Shown in pieces: positions 6,770 through 13,986 of a stretch of 19,724 bases of DNA; the stretch's first letter is position 1, and the number at the start of each line of letters is the position of its first letter. Position numbers and translations under genes: made by a program. The stretch is from MFWN01 sp964594115 (GTDB lineage: Archaea > Nanobdellota > Nanobdellia > Pacearchaeales > GW2011-AR1): the NCBI GenBank assembly GCA_964594115.1, contig CAZQLD010000018.1, positions 1 through 19,724 of the forward strand, written 5' to 3'. Below the pieces are notes generated by a model. It ran no database searches. It had not been told where the DNA came from and saw only the letters and a program-made list of their open reading frames with translations.

Positions 6770-7282
6770 ATGGTAAAACTAGAAAACAATAAAAATGTGA
6801 AAATTATCTCTTTGGAAAATTTAATCAGCTTTTCAAGAAACTTAAATAAAAGTAAGGAAATTAAGAAAATTCTTGAAAGATTTGATAATAATAACAGAGT
6901 TAAACTTGCAGAATCTTATAATCTCCAAAATATCTTAGAAAAAATAATTAAAACTTATGTTGAAAAACAGTTTAAACAAAAACAAAGATTTGAATTTAAA
7001 GCTCAGTATGTTGGTTTTGATTCTCCAGACATGATTCCAAAAGTAGAGCCAAATATAGAATATGCCTCTTCTACATTTCTTAACTATCTTGCTGGAAATA
7101 ATTCACAAAACACAGAAGTTTTAGGAGCATATGACCCTAGAACAAATACAATTTATGTTCTTAACACATTATACGGAAGAGAGCATGACAAAACTCTGCA
7201 CCATGAAAAAGAGCACTGGCAAGATCCGAATGCATCTGAACATGAAATAAGAAGACGGACTGCAATGGCTGGTTATATTTAA
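6770..7282 (+). CDS. Small putative zinc-peptidase-like protein (HExxH)
   Basis: The 170-residue protein has a charged helical N-terminal half. The C-terminal part looks like a minimal metallopeptidase core: a beta strand (AYDPRTNTIYVLN), then DKTLHHEKEHW with H145-E146-x-x-H149, the zinc-binding signature. E157 or E159 in SEHEIRRR could be the third ligand. The short distance to the glutamate and the end of the protein 21 residues after H149 are unusual for known gluzincins, so it could be a divergent or inactive member. No signal peptide is present, suggesting a cytoplasmic location. An AGGAG sequence abuts the ATG with no spacer, so the TATA spacing, not a ribosome site, supports the start. 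It ends with zero bases before the convergent PAC2 gene. Confidence 0.6.
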   Translation: MVKLENNKNVKIISLENLISFSRNLNKSKEIKKILERFDNNNRVKLAESYNLQNILEKIIKTYVEKQFKQKQRFEFKAQYVGFDSPDMIPKVEPNIEYASSTFLNYLAGNNSQNTEVLGAYDPRTNTIYVLNTLYGREHDKTLHHEKEHWQDPNASEHEIRRRTAMAGYI

Positions 7283-7984
7283 TCATCCAAGATAACTCGT
7301 ATCTTTTTTCTGTTTTTGTTCTCCAGCCTTTTTAACACTTGTCATTAACTGCTTCAACTTATCTTCAAATTTTTCTGCAGCCTTTATCAAAGGCTTGTAA
7401 TCTACTTTAAGTTCAAGATAAGAATCTAGGACTTTTACTGCTTCTCCAGCTGCTCTTGAATCAGGCAAAGTAGGGTCAGCTTCTACAAATATGCAGCTTA
7501 GAGGAATTTCTTTTGATTTTAATAGCAATACTCCAGTAACTCCAACAATAACTCCATTTTTAAAATTTTCAAGTTTAATTTGTTCGAATTTTCCTTTTTT
7601 TAAGTTTGTAAAATAATAAGTCTTTGATTTTTTTCTTAAACTCTCGCTCGCAACACCTTCTATACTAATTATCTCCTTGGCTTTTAGTTTTTTTGCAAGC
7701 TCCATAATCATCTCTGCAATCTCCCACTCTGCACCAGAGATATTAGACAAAGCTCTTAGAATAATTAAATTATGCTTTTTATCATAATAAATTTCTAAAG
7801 GGTCTATTATCTCTGAATTGTGTATTGCAACCATTGGCTTGAGCTTATCTGAAAAAATCTTTCCTATTCTCTTAGCATCCAAATGTTTTATCAAAAATTC
7901 AGTGGCAATAGTGCTGACAAACCCAAAGCCAGGGAAACCTTCTATTATTATCGGGTTTTTAGGTCTCTCTTTTAGTTCTATCAT
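7283..7984 (-). CDS. PAC2 family protein (proteasome assembly chaperone-like)
   Basis: The 233-residue protein shows the PAC2 pattern: NPIIIEGFPGFGFVSTIATE near the N-terminus, a central IISIEGVASES segment, GVIVGVTGVLLLK, and CIFVEADPTLPDSRAAGEAV, followed by a helical C-terminal extension ending in a lysine-rich tail. Archaeal PAC2 proteins such as PbaA and PbaB form oligomers, and some help assemble or regulate the proteasome. Whether this one does is not shown by sequence. It sits alone on the minus strand with its own TATA-like element, tail-to-tail with the HExxH gene. Confidence 0.8.
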   Translation of the reverse strand: MIELKERPKNPIIIEGFPGFGFVSTIATEFLIKHLDAKRIGKIFSDKLKPMVAIHNSEIIDPLEIYYDKKHNLIILRALSNISGAEWEIAEMIMELAKKLKAKEIISIEGVASESLRKKSKTYYFTNLKKGKFEQIKLENFKNGVIVGVTGVLLLKSKEIPLSCIFVEADPTLPDSRAAGEAVKVLDSYLELKVDYKPLIKAAEKFEDKLKQLMTSVKKAGEQKQKKDTSYLG

Positions 7985-8005
7985 TTTTATATGTTAATTT
8001 TATAA

Positions 8006-8013
8006 TTTATAAA
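8006..8013 (-). promoter_or_regulatory. TATA-like box for the PAC2 gene
   Basis: The palindromic TTTATAAA is centred 25-26 bp upstream of the start codon at 7982-7984, which fits a leaderless mRNA. Confidence 0.5.
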
Positions 8014-8031
8014 CTTATATGTTTTTGCTGG

Positions 8032-8220
8032 CTACTTTTTGCTATATCTATTTGCAATCATTCCAATAGCCACTATTCCTAGGATTATTGGAATCCAGGG
8101 AACATCAATTGCTATATAACCTAATTCACTAAATAACCAAATTACAGCGACTACTAACAAAATAACAGCGAATGTTGGAAATCCTACCTTACTTGCTTCT
8201 CCCATTTTTTTCTTTGGCAT
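8032..8220 (-). CDS. Two-helix small membrane protein, LiaF-N/DUF5668-like
   Basis: The 62-residue protein has a basic N-terminus (MPKKKMGEASK) and two hydrophobic helices at about residues 14-34 (FPTFAVILLVVAVIWLFSEL) and 40-57 (VPWIPIILGIVAIGMI) joined by a short turn, then a basic end. The pattern with a W-x-P before helix two resembles the LiaI/LiaF-type transmembrane module. AGGAGG lies 6 bases before the ATG, a textbook Shine-Dalgarno site. The gene follows the DUF1931 histone-like gene by 24 bp and is probably the third gene of the lysS operon. Function unknown. Confidence 0.65.
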   Translation of the reverse strand: MPKKKMGEASKVGFPTFAVILLVVAVIWLFSELGYIAIDVPWIPIILGIVAIGMIANRYSKK

Positions 8221-8244
8221 TTTAACCTCCTTTTATTTAAATTA

Positions 8245-8418
8245 TTATAAGTCCCTTGCATGCAAGGTTCTTCTTCCATTGGCTTTTGCTCTTTCCACTG
8301 CTTTATCTAATAGTTCCTTAACTTTCTCATTTAAAGCTTCAGCAACCTCTCCAGCAACATTTGGTATCTTGTCTTTCACAGCCTCTCTTATATTGCTTTT
8401 TATAATTAAATTTGCCAT
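8245..8418 (-). CDS. DUF1931 histone-like protein (57 aa)
   Basis: A 57-residue frame starts at the ATG at 8416-8418. It reads MANLIIKSNIREAVKDKIPN, then GEVAEALNEKVKELLDKAVE and RAKANGRRTLHARDL. This matches my memory of archaeal DUF1931 proteins, which adopt a histone-like fold. The C-terminal R50-T51 with D56 mirrors the paired Arg-Thr/Asp elements of histone folds. It would be a small nucleoid or DNA-binding protein. GGGAGG lies 5 bases before the ATG, and the ATG is 12 bases after the lysS stop codon, so it is translated from the lysS transcript or an internal promoter. A longer plus-strand frame over the same bases is a shadow without recognisable content. Confidence 0.8.
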   Translation of the reverse strand: MANLIIKSNIREAVKDKIPNVAGEVAEALNEKVKELLDKAVERAKANGRRTLHARDL

Positions 8419-8430
8419 CTTTTCCTCCCT

Positions 8431-9906
8431 TTATTTATTTCCCCTCATAAAAGGAAACAAAATAACATCCCTTATTGAAGGTTGATCTGTTAAAATCATT
8501 ACTAGTCTGTCGATTCCAATTCCAATCCCACAAGTAGGGGGCATGCCTACCTCTAAAGCATTAATAAAATCTTTATCCATTCTCTGAGCTTCTTCATCCC
8601 CTTTTCTCAACGCATCCTCTTGTTTTTTCCAGTTTTCAGTTAATAATCTTGGGTCATTTAATTCTGAATAGTTGTTTCCAGTTTCAAAACAATTGACATA
8701 TTGTTCAAATCTCTCTGCATATCTTGAATCATCTCTTTTTTGTTTTGCTAAGGGAGAAGTTTCTATTGGATAATCATAAAGAATAGTTGGCTGAACAAAA
8801 TGTTTTTCACAAAACTCTTCTATTAATGCAATAATTGCGTTTCCTCGATTATACACTCCTTTTAACTTAATTCCCTTTTTCGTTATAATGCTCCTTAATT
8901 TGGCATCGTTTGTTTTTTCAATATCAATATCTGCATATTTTTTAATAGCCTCTCTAACTCTTATTCTCTTCCAGGGCCTTTTGAAATCAATTATCTTTCC
9001 TTGATATTTTACTTTTGTAGTTCCTTTTACTTTTTTTAAAGCATTCTCTGTTATTTCTTCCACAAGTCTCATTCCAGCATAATAATCATCATATGCAGTC
9101 ATAGCCTCGAATAATAAAAATTCAGGATTATGGCTTTTATCTATTCCTTCATTACGAAAATCAATTGAAAATTCAAAAATCTTTTCAAAACCTCCAACAA
9201 TGAGCCTCTTTAAATAAAGTTCATTAGCAATTCTCATATAAATATCCATATCTAGGGCATTTAATTTTGACATAAAAGGTCTTGCAGAACCTCCTCCGTA
9301 GATTGGTTGTAAGATTGGCGTCTGCACTTCAATATAACCTCTTTTTTTCATAAATTCCCTGATTGAATCAATAATCTTCTCCCTTGTTAGAAAAACATCC
9401 TTTACTTCAGGCTTCATAATTAAGTCCAGATACCTTTTTCTGTATCTTTCTTCTTTGTCTTTTAAACCATGCCACTTTTCAGGAAGCGGCAAGAGAGCCT
9501 TACTAAGCAGAGTTATCTTATTAGCTAAAATACTTAATTCTCCCCTTTTTGTTTTTATAATGTTGCCTTCTATACCAATAAAATCTCCAGTATCAATGTA
9601 TTTTTTAAAAAAATCAATAATCTTTCCAGGTGTTGTAGGTTGTTGAAGTATTATCTGTATATTGCCTGTTGAATCTTGCAATCTTATGAAGTTAATCTTT
9701 CCCATATCCCTTACAATCATAACTCTGCCTGCTATTTTTGCTTTATCTTTTGTTATTTGGCCATTCTTTAATTTTTTATGTTTTTGTTGGAGGTCATTAG
9801 CAGAGTCTTTCTTTTCATAAGAATAACCATAGGCTTCTATGTTTTTCTTCTTCAATTCCTCTATTTTCTTAATCCTCTCTTTTTTAATCTCTTGCCCTCT
9901 TGCCAT
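8431..9906 (-). CDS. lysS: Lysyl-tRNA synthetase, class II
   Basis: The 491-residue enzyme charges tRNA-Lys with lysine. An N-terminal OB-fold anticodon-binding domain spans about residues 56-135 (KIAGRVMIVRDMGKINFIRL). The class II catalytic core follows with WHGLKDKEERYRKRYLDLI at 145-163, motif 1 near 175-198, motif 2 with R251 (DFRNEGIDKSHNPEF), the ETSPLAKQKRDD block, and motif 3 around D466-R467 (GIGIGIDRLVMILTDQPS). Length and motifs are complete. Most archaea carry a class I lysyl-tRNA synthetase, so class II is a useful lineage or transfer marker. A TATA-like element lies 24-25 bp upstream of the start. Two small genes follow on the same strand. Confidence 0.95.
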   Translation of the reverse strand: MARGQEIKKERIKKIEELKKKNIEAYGYSYEKKDSANDLQQKHKKLKNGQITKDKAKIAGRVMIVRDMGKINFIRLQDSTGNIQIILQQPTTPGKIIDFFKKYIDTGDFIGIEGNIIKTKRGELSILANKITLLSKALLPLPEKWHGLKDKEERYRKRYLDLIMKPEVKDVFLTREKIIDSIREFMKKRGYIEVQTPILQPIYGGGSARPFMSKLNALDMDIYMRIANELYLKRLIVGGFEKIFEFSIDFRNEGIDKSHNPEFLLFEAMTAYDDYYAGMRLVEEITENALKKVKGTTKVKYQGKIIDFKRPWKRIRVREAIKKYADIDIEKTNDAKLRSIITKKGIKLKGVYNRGNAIIALIEEFCEKHFVQPTILYDYPIETSPLAKQKRDDSRYAERFEQYVNCFETGNNYSELNDPRLLTENWKKQEDALRKGDEEAQRMDKDFINALEVGMPPTCGIGIGIDRLVMILTDQPSIRDVILFPFMRGNK

Positions 9907-9925
9907 AATTAATTAAGAAAAGATT

Positions 9926-9935
9926 AATTTAAATA
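9926..9935 (-). promoter_or_regulatory. TATA-like box for lysS
   Basis: The minus strand reads TATTTAAATT, centred 24-25 bp upstream of the lysS start codon. It lies in the 34-bp gap after acyP. Confidence 0.5.
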
Positions 9936-9940
9936 ACTTA

Positions 9941-10213
9941 CTAAAGCCTTATAATCTTAAATTTCTTAAAACCCTGGTTTTCAATTTTTTCAATTTTTAC
10001 AGCTTCAACATGGCTACTAGAAGGCCCTTTTTTACACAACTCTATCAGATTTTCAACCTGCTTATCTTCTCCTTCAATAACTGCTTCTACTCTTCCATCA
10101 TCTAGATTTTTCACAAAACCATTTAGAGCTAGTTTACCTGCCTCTCTTTTAATAAAAGCCCTAAAACAAACCCCCTGTACAATCCCTGAAATAAAAATTC
10201 TGATAGTTTTCAT
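9941..10213 (-). CDS. acyP: Acylphosphatase
   Basis: The 90-residue protein is the normal acylphosphatase length and hydrolyses acyl phosphates in the cytoplasm. The phosphate loop GIVQGVCFRAF carries the essential R18, and NGFVKNLDDGRVEAVIEG carries the catalytic N36. Position 16 is Cys, a variant of the common GxVQGVGFR loop. The remainder (QVENLIELCKKGPSSSHVEA) fits the alpha/beta sandwich. It has its own TATA-like element at leaderless distance and is divergent from the GH130 gene. Confidence 0.93.
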   Translation of the reverse strand: MKTIRIFISGIVQGVCFRAFIKREAGKLALNGFVKNLDDGRVEAVIEGEDKQVENLIELCKKGPSSSHVEAVKIEKIENQGFKKFKIIRL

Positions 10214-10235
10214 AAAAAAACAAAATCAAGAAGAA

Positions 10236-10243
10236 TTTTTATA
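10236..10243 (-). promoter_or_regulatory. TATA-like box for acyP
   Basis: The minus strand reads TATAAAAA, centred 26-27 bp upstream of the acyP start codon at 10211-10213. Confidence 0.6.
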
Positions 10244-10275
10244 TGTTTGCAAAATATCTTTTTTATTCCCATAAT

Positions 10276-10285
10276 CTTTTAATAA
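10276..10285 (+). promoter_or_regulatory. TATA-like box for the GH130 gene
   Basis: CTTTTAATAA is centred 25-26 bp before the ATG at 10306. It is separate from the divergent acyP promoter. Confidence 0.45.
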
Positions 10286-10305
10286 ACCTTATTTTTTAAT
10301 CTAAA

Positions 10306-11448
10306 ATGGGAGTTCCAAGACCAATAAATGAGACAATAATTGCTAGGCCAAAAGATATTGTTCCCTCAAGTGATGATATTGGGGTTGTTGGTGTTTGTAA
10401 TCCTGGAGGAACAGTATTCACAGAAGTTGGTAAAGAAAAAATATACCTGCTTCTTAGGGTTATAGAAAAAACAAAATCCAGATTTTCAGGGCACATTGCA
10501 TTTCCTAAAGCAATTCCATCCAAAAATGGCGATTATAAAGTAAGATGGGAGTGGGAGAGAATAGATAAAGATGTTATATCTGAAAACCCCTCTTCCTTAA
10601 CAACAATTGAACTTGAACAAAAAGTAAGACCAACATACATCTCTCATTTTAGATTAGCAGAAAGTGAAGATGGCATCAATTTTAGGATTTCTGAAAAGCC
10701 AACATTCTTTCCACAGATGGGATATGAAGAATTTGGAATAGAAGACGCAAGAATAACCAAATTTAATGAAGGAATTAATATTCATGGAGAGTTTTATAAA
10801 CATTTAATAACATATGTTGCGTGTTCAGAAGAATATGATGTATGCACGGCGTTTGCTGTTACAAATGACTTTAAAAATTTCGTGAGGCTTCCTAAAAATA
10901 ATCCAAGCATCATATTTTTTGCTCCTAGTAAAGATATAGTTCTTTTTCCAAAGAAGTTTTTAAATTCAAGAACAGGGAGAGAAGAATTTCTTGCATTAAC
11001 CAGGCCAAGCGGAAGTGCAGGATACATGGTTCCCAGCATATTTCTTTCATATTCTAATGATTTAATTCATTGGGGAGACCATAAATGCCTTATTAAAGGA
11101 GATGAAAAAGGGCATGTTGGTGCCGGACCCACACCTATTGAATGCAAAGAGGGCTGGTTAATAATTGACCACCAACATAGGTATCTTAAAGACGGGACTA
11201 AAGAGTATATTGGAAGAGCTTTTTTAGTTGATAAAAACAATCCTTTAAAGATATTAAAGAAATCAGAAGAGTTTTTAGAGCCCCATATGGAAATCCAAGA
11301 AAAAACAATAATAAAAAATGTGACATTTCCAAATGCTGCCGTAATAAAAGACGGCAAGATTTTTATTTATACTGGAGAAGAAGATACTGTTACAGCTGTC
11401 CACATTTATAAATTAGACGAGTTTATGGATTTTCTAAAGCCGGTTTAA
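10306..11448 (+). CDS. GH130-family glycoside phosphorylase/hydrolase
   Basis: The 380-residue five-bladed beta-propeller-type protein matches family GH130, whose members phosphorolyse or hydrolyse beta-mannosides. Signatures include VCNPGGTVFTE, YLLLRVIE, and FGIEDARITKFN, where D147 corresponds to the family's catalytic Asp. Further blocks are SKDIVLFPKKF, LSYSNDLIHWGDHK and GAGPTPIECKEGWLIIDHQH. There is no signal peptide, so it acts inside the cell on oligosaccharides or a glycosyl metabolite. The exact linkage and whether phosphate is used cannot be decided here. The last 15 bases overlap the convergent DUF362 gene. Confidence 0.85.
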   Translation: MGVPRPINETIIARPKDIVPSSDDIGVVGVCNPGGTVFTEVGKEKIYLLLRVIEKTKSRFSGHIAFPKAIPSKNGDYKVRWEWERIDKDVISENPSSLTTIELEQKVRPTYISHFRLAESEDGINFRISEKPTFFPQMGYEEFGIEDARITKFNEGINIHGEFYKHLITYVACSEEYDVCTAFAVTNDFKNFVRLPKNNPSIIFFAPSKDIVLFPKKFLNSRTGREEFLALTRPSGSAGYMVPSIFLSYSNDLIHWGDHKCLIKGDEKGHVGAGPTPIECKEGWLIIDHQHRYLKDGTKEYIGRAFLVDKNNPLKILKKSEEFLEPHMEIQEKTIIKNVTFPNAAVIKDGKIFIYTGEEDTVTAVHIYKLDEFMDFLKPV

Positions 11449-12264
11449 TTCGTCAGCAAGAATTAAGTGAGGCACTTTTTTCCAATCATATCCAAGAAGC
11501 AAAGAGCCCTTTTTATCAACTTCTAAAGGCTTTCCTGCTAAAAGAACATCCATTTCTTTTGCATAACCATTAATTTCATGCTCTAATTGCACAATACTTG
11601 CATCACAAATAGCATAATTAGGAAATTTGCATACTAAAATATCATGAATAGCATATTCAATAGGCCATTTATGCATTTTTACTTTCCAGTTCCCACCATA
11701 GAGTCTGGCAGGAAAAACTCCCAACATATTTTTTAATGAGATTGTTACTTTAGCCATAACATGCCCTTTTAAAACAGGCAGAGAAATCAAAAATCCTGAG
11801 AGAAGGGGCTTAGGATAGTCTATAAAACTAAATTTTTTAAATTTGTCACTTTTAATTCTTTTAGTTTCTGCTTCATTTAAATCAAGAAGAGGAATTTTAT
11901 ATTTCTCAGAAAGTTCGTTATAGCCTAATTTTTTAAAACATTTTTCTGTTTCATCTCCACCACTTCCTTCTGCTATGATAATTTCTGTTTTTTTACTGCA
12001 TTTTCTTATGTATTTTATAATTTCTTCAACAAACTTAGGATCAGTTGTTGTTGGAAAAGCCTTGCAACAGGTTAGGTTAGGTTTTAAAAAAATTCTTCTC
12101 CTGTCTTTTATTACATTCTTAAAATTAGCATTATCAAGTAATTTAGGAACAGAGGTTTCATAATCAACAAACTTTACTTCTTCTACATCTTTAACTTCTT
12201 TTTTCTTTTTTCTTTTTTCTGTTATCTTAATCTGCTCTTTTTTTATTTTCACCTTCTTTTTCAT
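11434..12264 (-). CDS. DUF362 domain protein
   Basis: The 276-residue protein has a lysine-rich N-terminal leader of about 28 residues and then a DUF362 domain: RRIFLKPNLTCCKAFPTTTD, a glycine-rich IIIAEGSGGDETEKCF, DYPKPLLSGFLISLPVLKGH, and VTISLKNMLGVFP. DUF362 proteins are often linked to iron-sulfur proteins, but no ferredoxin-like CxxCxxC module is present here and the biochemical role is unknown. Its ATG overlaps the trmY stop (ATGA, 4 bases), so the two are translationally coupled. The basic N-terminus may be an RNA-binding extension. Confidence 0.8.
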   Translation of the reverse strand: MKKKVKIKKEQIKITEKRKKKKEVKDVEEVKFVDYETSVPKLLDNANFKNVIKDRRRIFLKPNLTCCKAFPTTTDPKFVEEIIKYIRKCSKKTEIIIAEGSGGDETEKCFKKLGYNELSEKYKIPLLDLNEAETKRIKSDKFKKFSFIDYPKPLLSGFLISLPVLKGHVMAKVTISLKNMLGVFPARLYGGNWKVKMHKWPIEYAIHDILVCKFPNYAICDASIVQLEHEINGYAKEMDVLLAGKPLEVDKKGSLLLGYDWKKVPHLILADELNRL

Positions 12265-12815
12265 ATTCTTCTATCTATTTCATTATTTATAATTGTTACT
12301 GTTTGAGATGCAAAATAAGTTTCTTTTCCTATTGAAACTTTTTTAAATTTTTTAATTTCTTTTTTAGGAAGCCCTTCTTGGTCTCCTATAACAAAAACAG
12401 CATTATCTAATTCTACCTGCCTAATATCGTTTCCTTTTTTATCTAGAACTAAAATCCTCTTTCCTTTTTCTTCTAGTTCTTTAATAAGATTTGAGAAGCT
12501 TTTTTTCTCAATAAAACATCCAGGAAAAACTTTAACTTTTTTTCCTCTGCATTTATACAGCATTCTTTTTATTAATCCTGCAACATCTTTCTTGCTTATA
12601 GGCAGGTTTTTATCTGAAATAAACTCAAGATGCATTGGAGGATTTGGAGGTCCGCAAAAAATCAAATGTAACTTAATATTTTCCCTCATTTTATGGGATA
12701 AAAAGAAACTTACTATAATAAAATTACAAACGATATCCATTCTTCCAGCTTTCATTAAATCCTTCCAATTTCCAGAAGTTCTCGCCTTGTTTGAATAATA
12801 GATAAACTCTCTCAT
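12261..12815 (-). CDS. trmY: tRNA (pseudouridine54-N1)-methyltransferase TrmY
   Basis: The 184-residue SPOUT-class enzyme uses S-adenosylmethionine to methylate pseudouridine 54 in the archaeal tRNA T-loop, giving N1-methylpseudouridine. It begins MREFIYYSNKARTSGNWKDL and continues with AGRMDIVCNFI, LSHKMRENIKLHLIFCGPPN, a central alpha/beta part, and the trefoil-knot C-terminus with FVIGDQEGLPKKE. All family blocks are present. A TATA-like element lies 24-25 bp upstream of the start, so this gene heads the trmY-DUF362 operon. The pseudouridine substrate is made by another enzyme; Cbf5 is encoded nearby but Pus10 is the other candidate. Confidence 0.92.
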   Translation of the reverse strand: MREFIYYSNKARTSGNWKDLMKAGRMDIVCNFIIVSFFLSHKMRENIKLHLIFCGPPNPPMHLEFISDKNLPISKKDVAGLIKRMLYKCRGKKVKVFPGCFIEKKSFSNLIKELEEKGKRILVLDKKGNDIRQVELDNAVFVIGDQEGLPKKEIKKFKKVSIGKETYFASQTVTIINNEIDRRI

Positions 12816-12835
12816 GAAGCACTAAGCAAATAAGG

Positions 12836-12843
12836 ATTTAAAG
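12836..12843 (-). promoter_or_regulatory. TATA-like box for trmY
   Basis: The minus strand reads CTTTAAAT, centred 24-25 bp upstream of the trmY start codon. Confidence 0.5.
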
Positions 12844-12857
12844 AATTAACTATATCA

Positions 12858-13106
12858 TTAGATTTTCAAGTAGTTAATAATTCTATCTTGTAGTAAATTT
12901 CTTCTTCCTGCTATCATCCTAACAGCACTTCTATCTGCAACAACTGCAGGAAGTATTGCTTCAGCCCGATATAATTTCTTAACAAGAGAAACAAACTTAT
13001 CTGTAGTATTTTGAGAAAGAGCAGTATCTACTTCATTTACTAAATCATGAATCTTGGACAAATATTCAAGGCGATTATAATCGGGGGGCTCATCATCCTT
13101 TTTCAT
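12858..13106 (-). CDS. Small helical protein, unknown function (82 aa)
   Basis: The 82-residue protein is predicted almost all alpha-helical (YLSKIHDLVNEVDTALSQ, then VSLVKKLYRAEAILPAVVAD, then RRNLLQDRIINYLKI). It has no signal peptide, cysteines or membrane helix. It has its own TATA-like element at leaderless spacing and lies between trmY and cbf5 on the same strand. I do not recognise a family. Confidence 0.55.
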   Translation of the reverse strand: MKKDDEPPDYNRLEYLSKIHDLVNEVDTALSQNTTDKFVSLVKKLYRAEAILPAVVADRSAVRMIAGRRNLLQDRIINYLKI

Positions 13107-13127
13107 TCTGTAATTACTTCTTTACTC

Positions 13128-13135
13128 TTTAAAAA
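13128..13135 (-). promoter_or_regulatory. TATA-like box for the 82-aa unknown gene
   Basis: The minus strand reads TTTTTAAA, centred 25-26 bp upstream of the start codon at 13104-13106, just 5 bases from the cbf5 stop codon. Confidence 0.45.
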
Positions 13136-13140
13136 GCTTA

Positions 13141-13986
13141 CTAATTGAATACAAACTCAGGTCTTGCAATTATGCCTTTTTCATCTGTTTTTTTTGCAAC
13201 CTCAATAAACTTTTCTCCAAGAAAAACAGCAAACCTGTCTTCTTTTGGAATCTTTTTTAAATCTTTTTTAAAAATAGGTTTTCCAGTAAGAAGCTGTTTT
13301 ACAGATGTTTTGTTTACATGCAATACTGGAAGTATTTTTGATATAATTTCAGCAGGTATGAGAATTTTTCTCAATTTTTTCCCTTCCCCTTTATTGTAAT
13401 CTTCAACAGCTTCTTGTAAATCATATAAACTGACAATCTGTTCTTCTGAAAAAATTCCTGCTTGTATTCTTCTTAATTCTGCCATATGCGCCCCTCCAAT
13501 TTCCTGTCCCAAATCATGAATAAGTTTACGAATATAAGTTCCAGCCTGTACTTCTGAAACAAATAAAACCTCTCTGTCCTGTTTTTCAATTATCTGGAAT
13601 CTTTTAACCTCCCTTTCTCTTTCCTGTCTTTTTACTCTTGATTTTTTTGGAGGAAGCTGTTTGATTTTTCCTACAAATCTTTTCATTTCTTTTTCTAATC
13701 TGTCTTTCTCTATATCTAAATGAAGATGCATTATCCCAATATAAGTTTTATCTCTATGCATGAAATAATCACTTAACTTACAAGCTCTATTAAGAGCAAC
13801 AGGCAAAACTCCAGTGACCTTAGGATCTAAGGTTCCAAAATGAGATGTTTTTCTCAAGCCAAGCCAGTTTTTTATCTTTTCATCAATCTGGAAACTAGTT
13901 GGACCAGAAGGCTTGTCTATGTTTATTATAGAAAATTCAAATAGTTCTTTAATTGTTTTATTTTTCTTAATCTTTTCTAAATTCAT
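13141..13986 (-). CDS. cbf5: H/ACA pseudouridine synthase Cbf5 (archaeal dyskerin)
   Basis: The 281-residue protein is a TruB/Cbf5-type pseudouridine synthase. It shows NIDKPSGPTSFQID, the catalytic block HFGTLDPKVTGVLPV with D54, the YIGIMHLH strand, and EVQAGTYIRKLIHDLGQEIG with GGAHMAELRRIQAG. A C-terminal PUA domain covers about residues 205-275 (LPVLHVNKTSVKQLLTGKPI). Cbf5 is the catalytic subunit of H/ACA guide RNPs that modify rRNA and can also act on tRNA position 55. It is slightly short for an archaeal Cbf5, as expected in a small genome. Its start overlaps the RfaE2-like gene by 20 bases, making it the last gene of an alkD-led operon. Confidence 0.92.
   Translation of the reverse strand: MNLEKIKKNKTIKELFEFSIINIDKPSGPTSFQIDEKIKNWLGLRKTSHFGTLDPKVTGVLPVALNRACKLSDYFMHRDKTYIGIMHLHLDIEKDRLEKEMKRFVGKIKQLPPKKSRVKRQEREREVKRFQIIEKQDREVLFVSEVQAGTYIRKLIHDLGQEIGGAHMAELRRIQAGIFSEEQIVSLYDLQEAVEDYNKGEGKKLRKILIPAEIISKILPVLHVNKTSVKQLLTGKPIFKKDLKKIPKEDRFAVFLGEKFIEVAKKTDEKGIIARPEFVFN

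Noticed and set aside
8254..8267. Perfect 14-bp palindrome CCTTGCATGCAAGG
   Set aside because: It lies inside the last codons of the DUF1931 gene; about one such palindrome is expected by chance in a window of this size.
8279..8485. Plus-strand open frame of 68 codons
   Set aside because: It lies opposite the DUF1931 gene and the end of lysS, has no recognisable content, and the minus-strand frame has a Shine-Dalgarno and family match.
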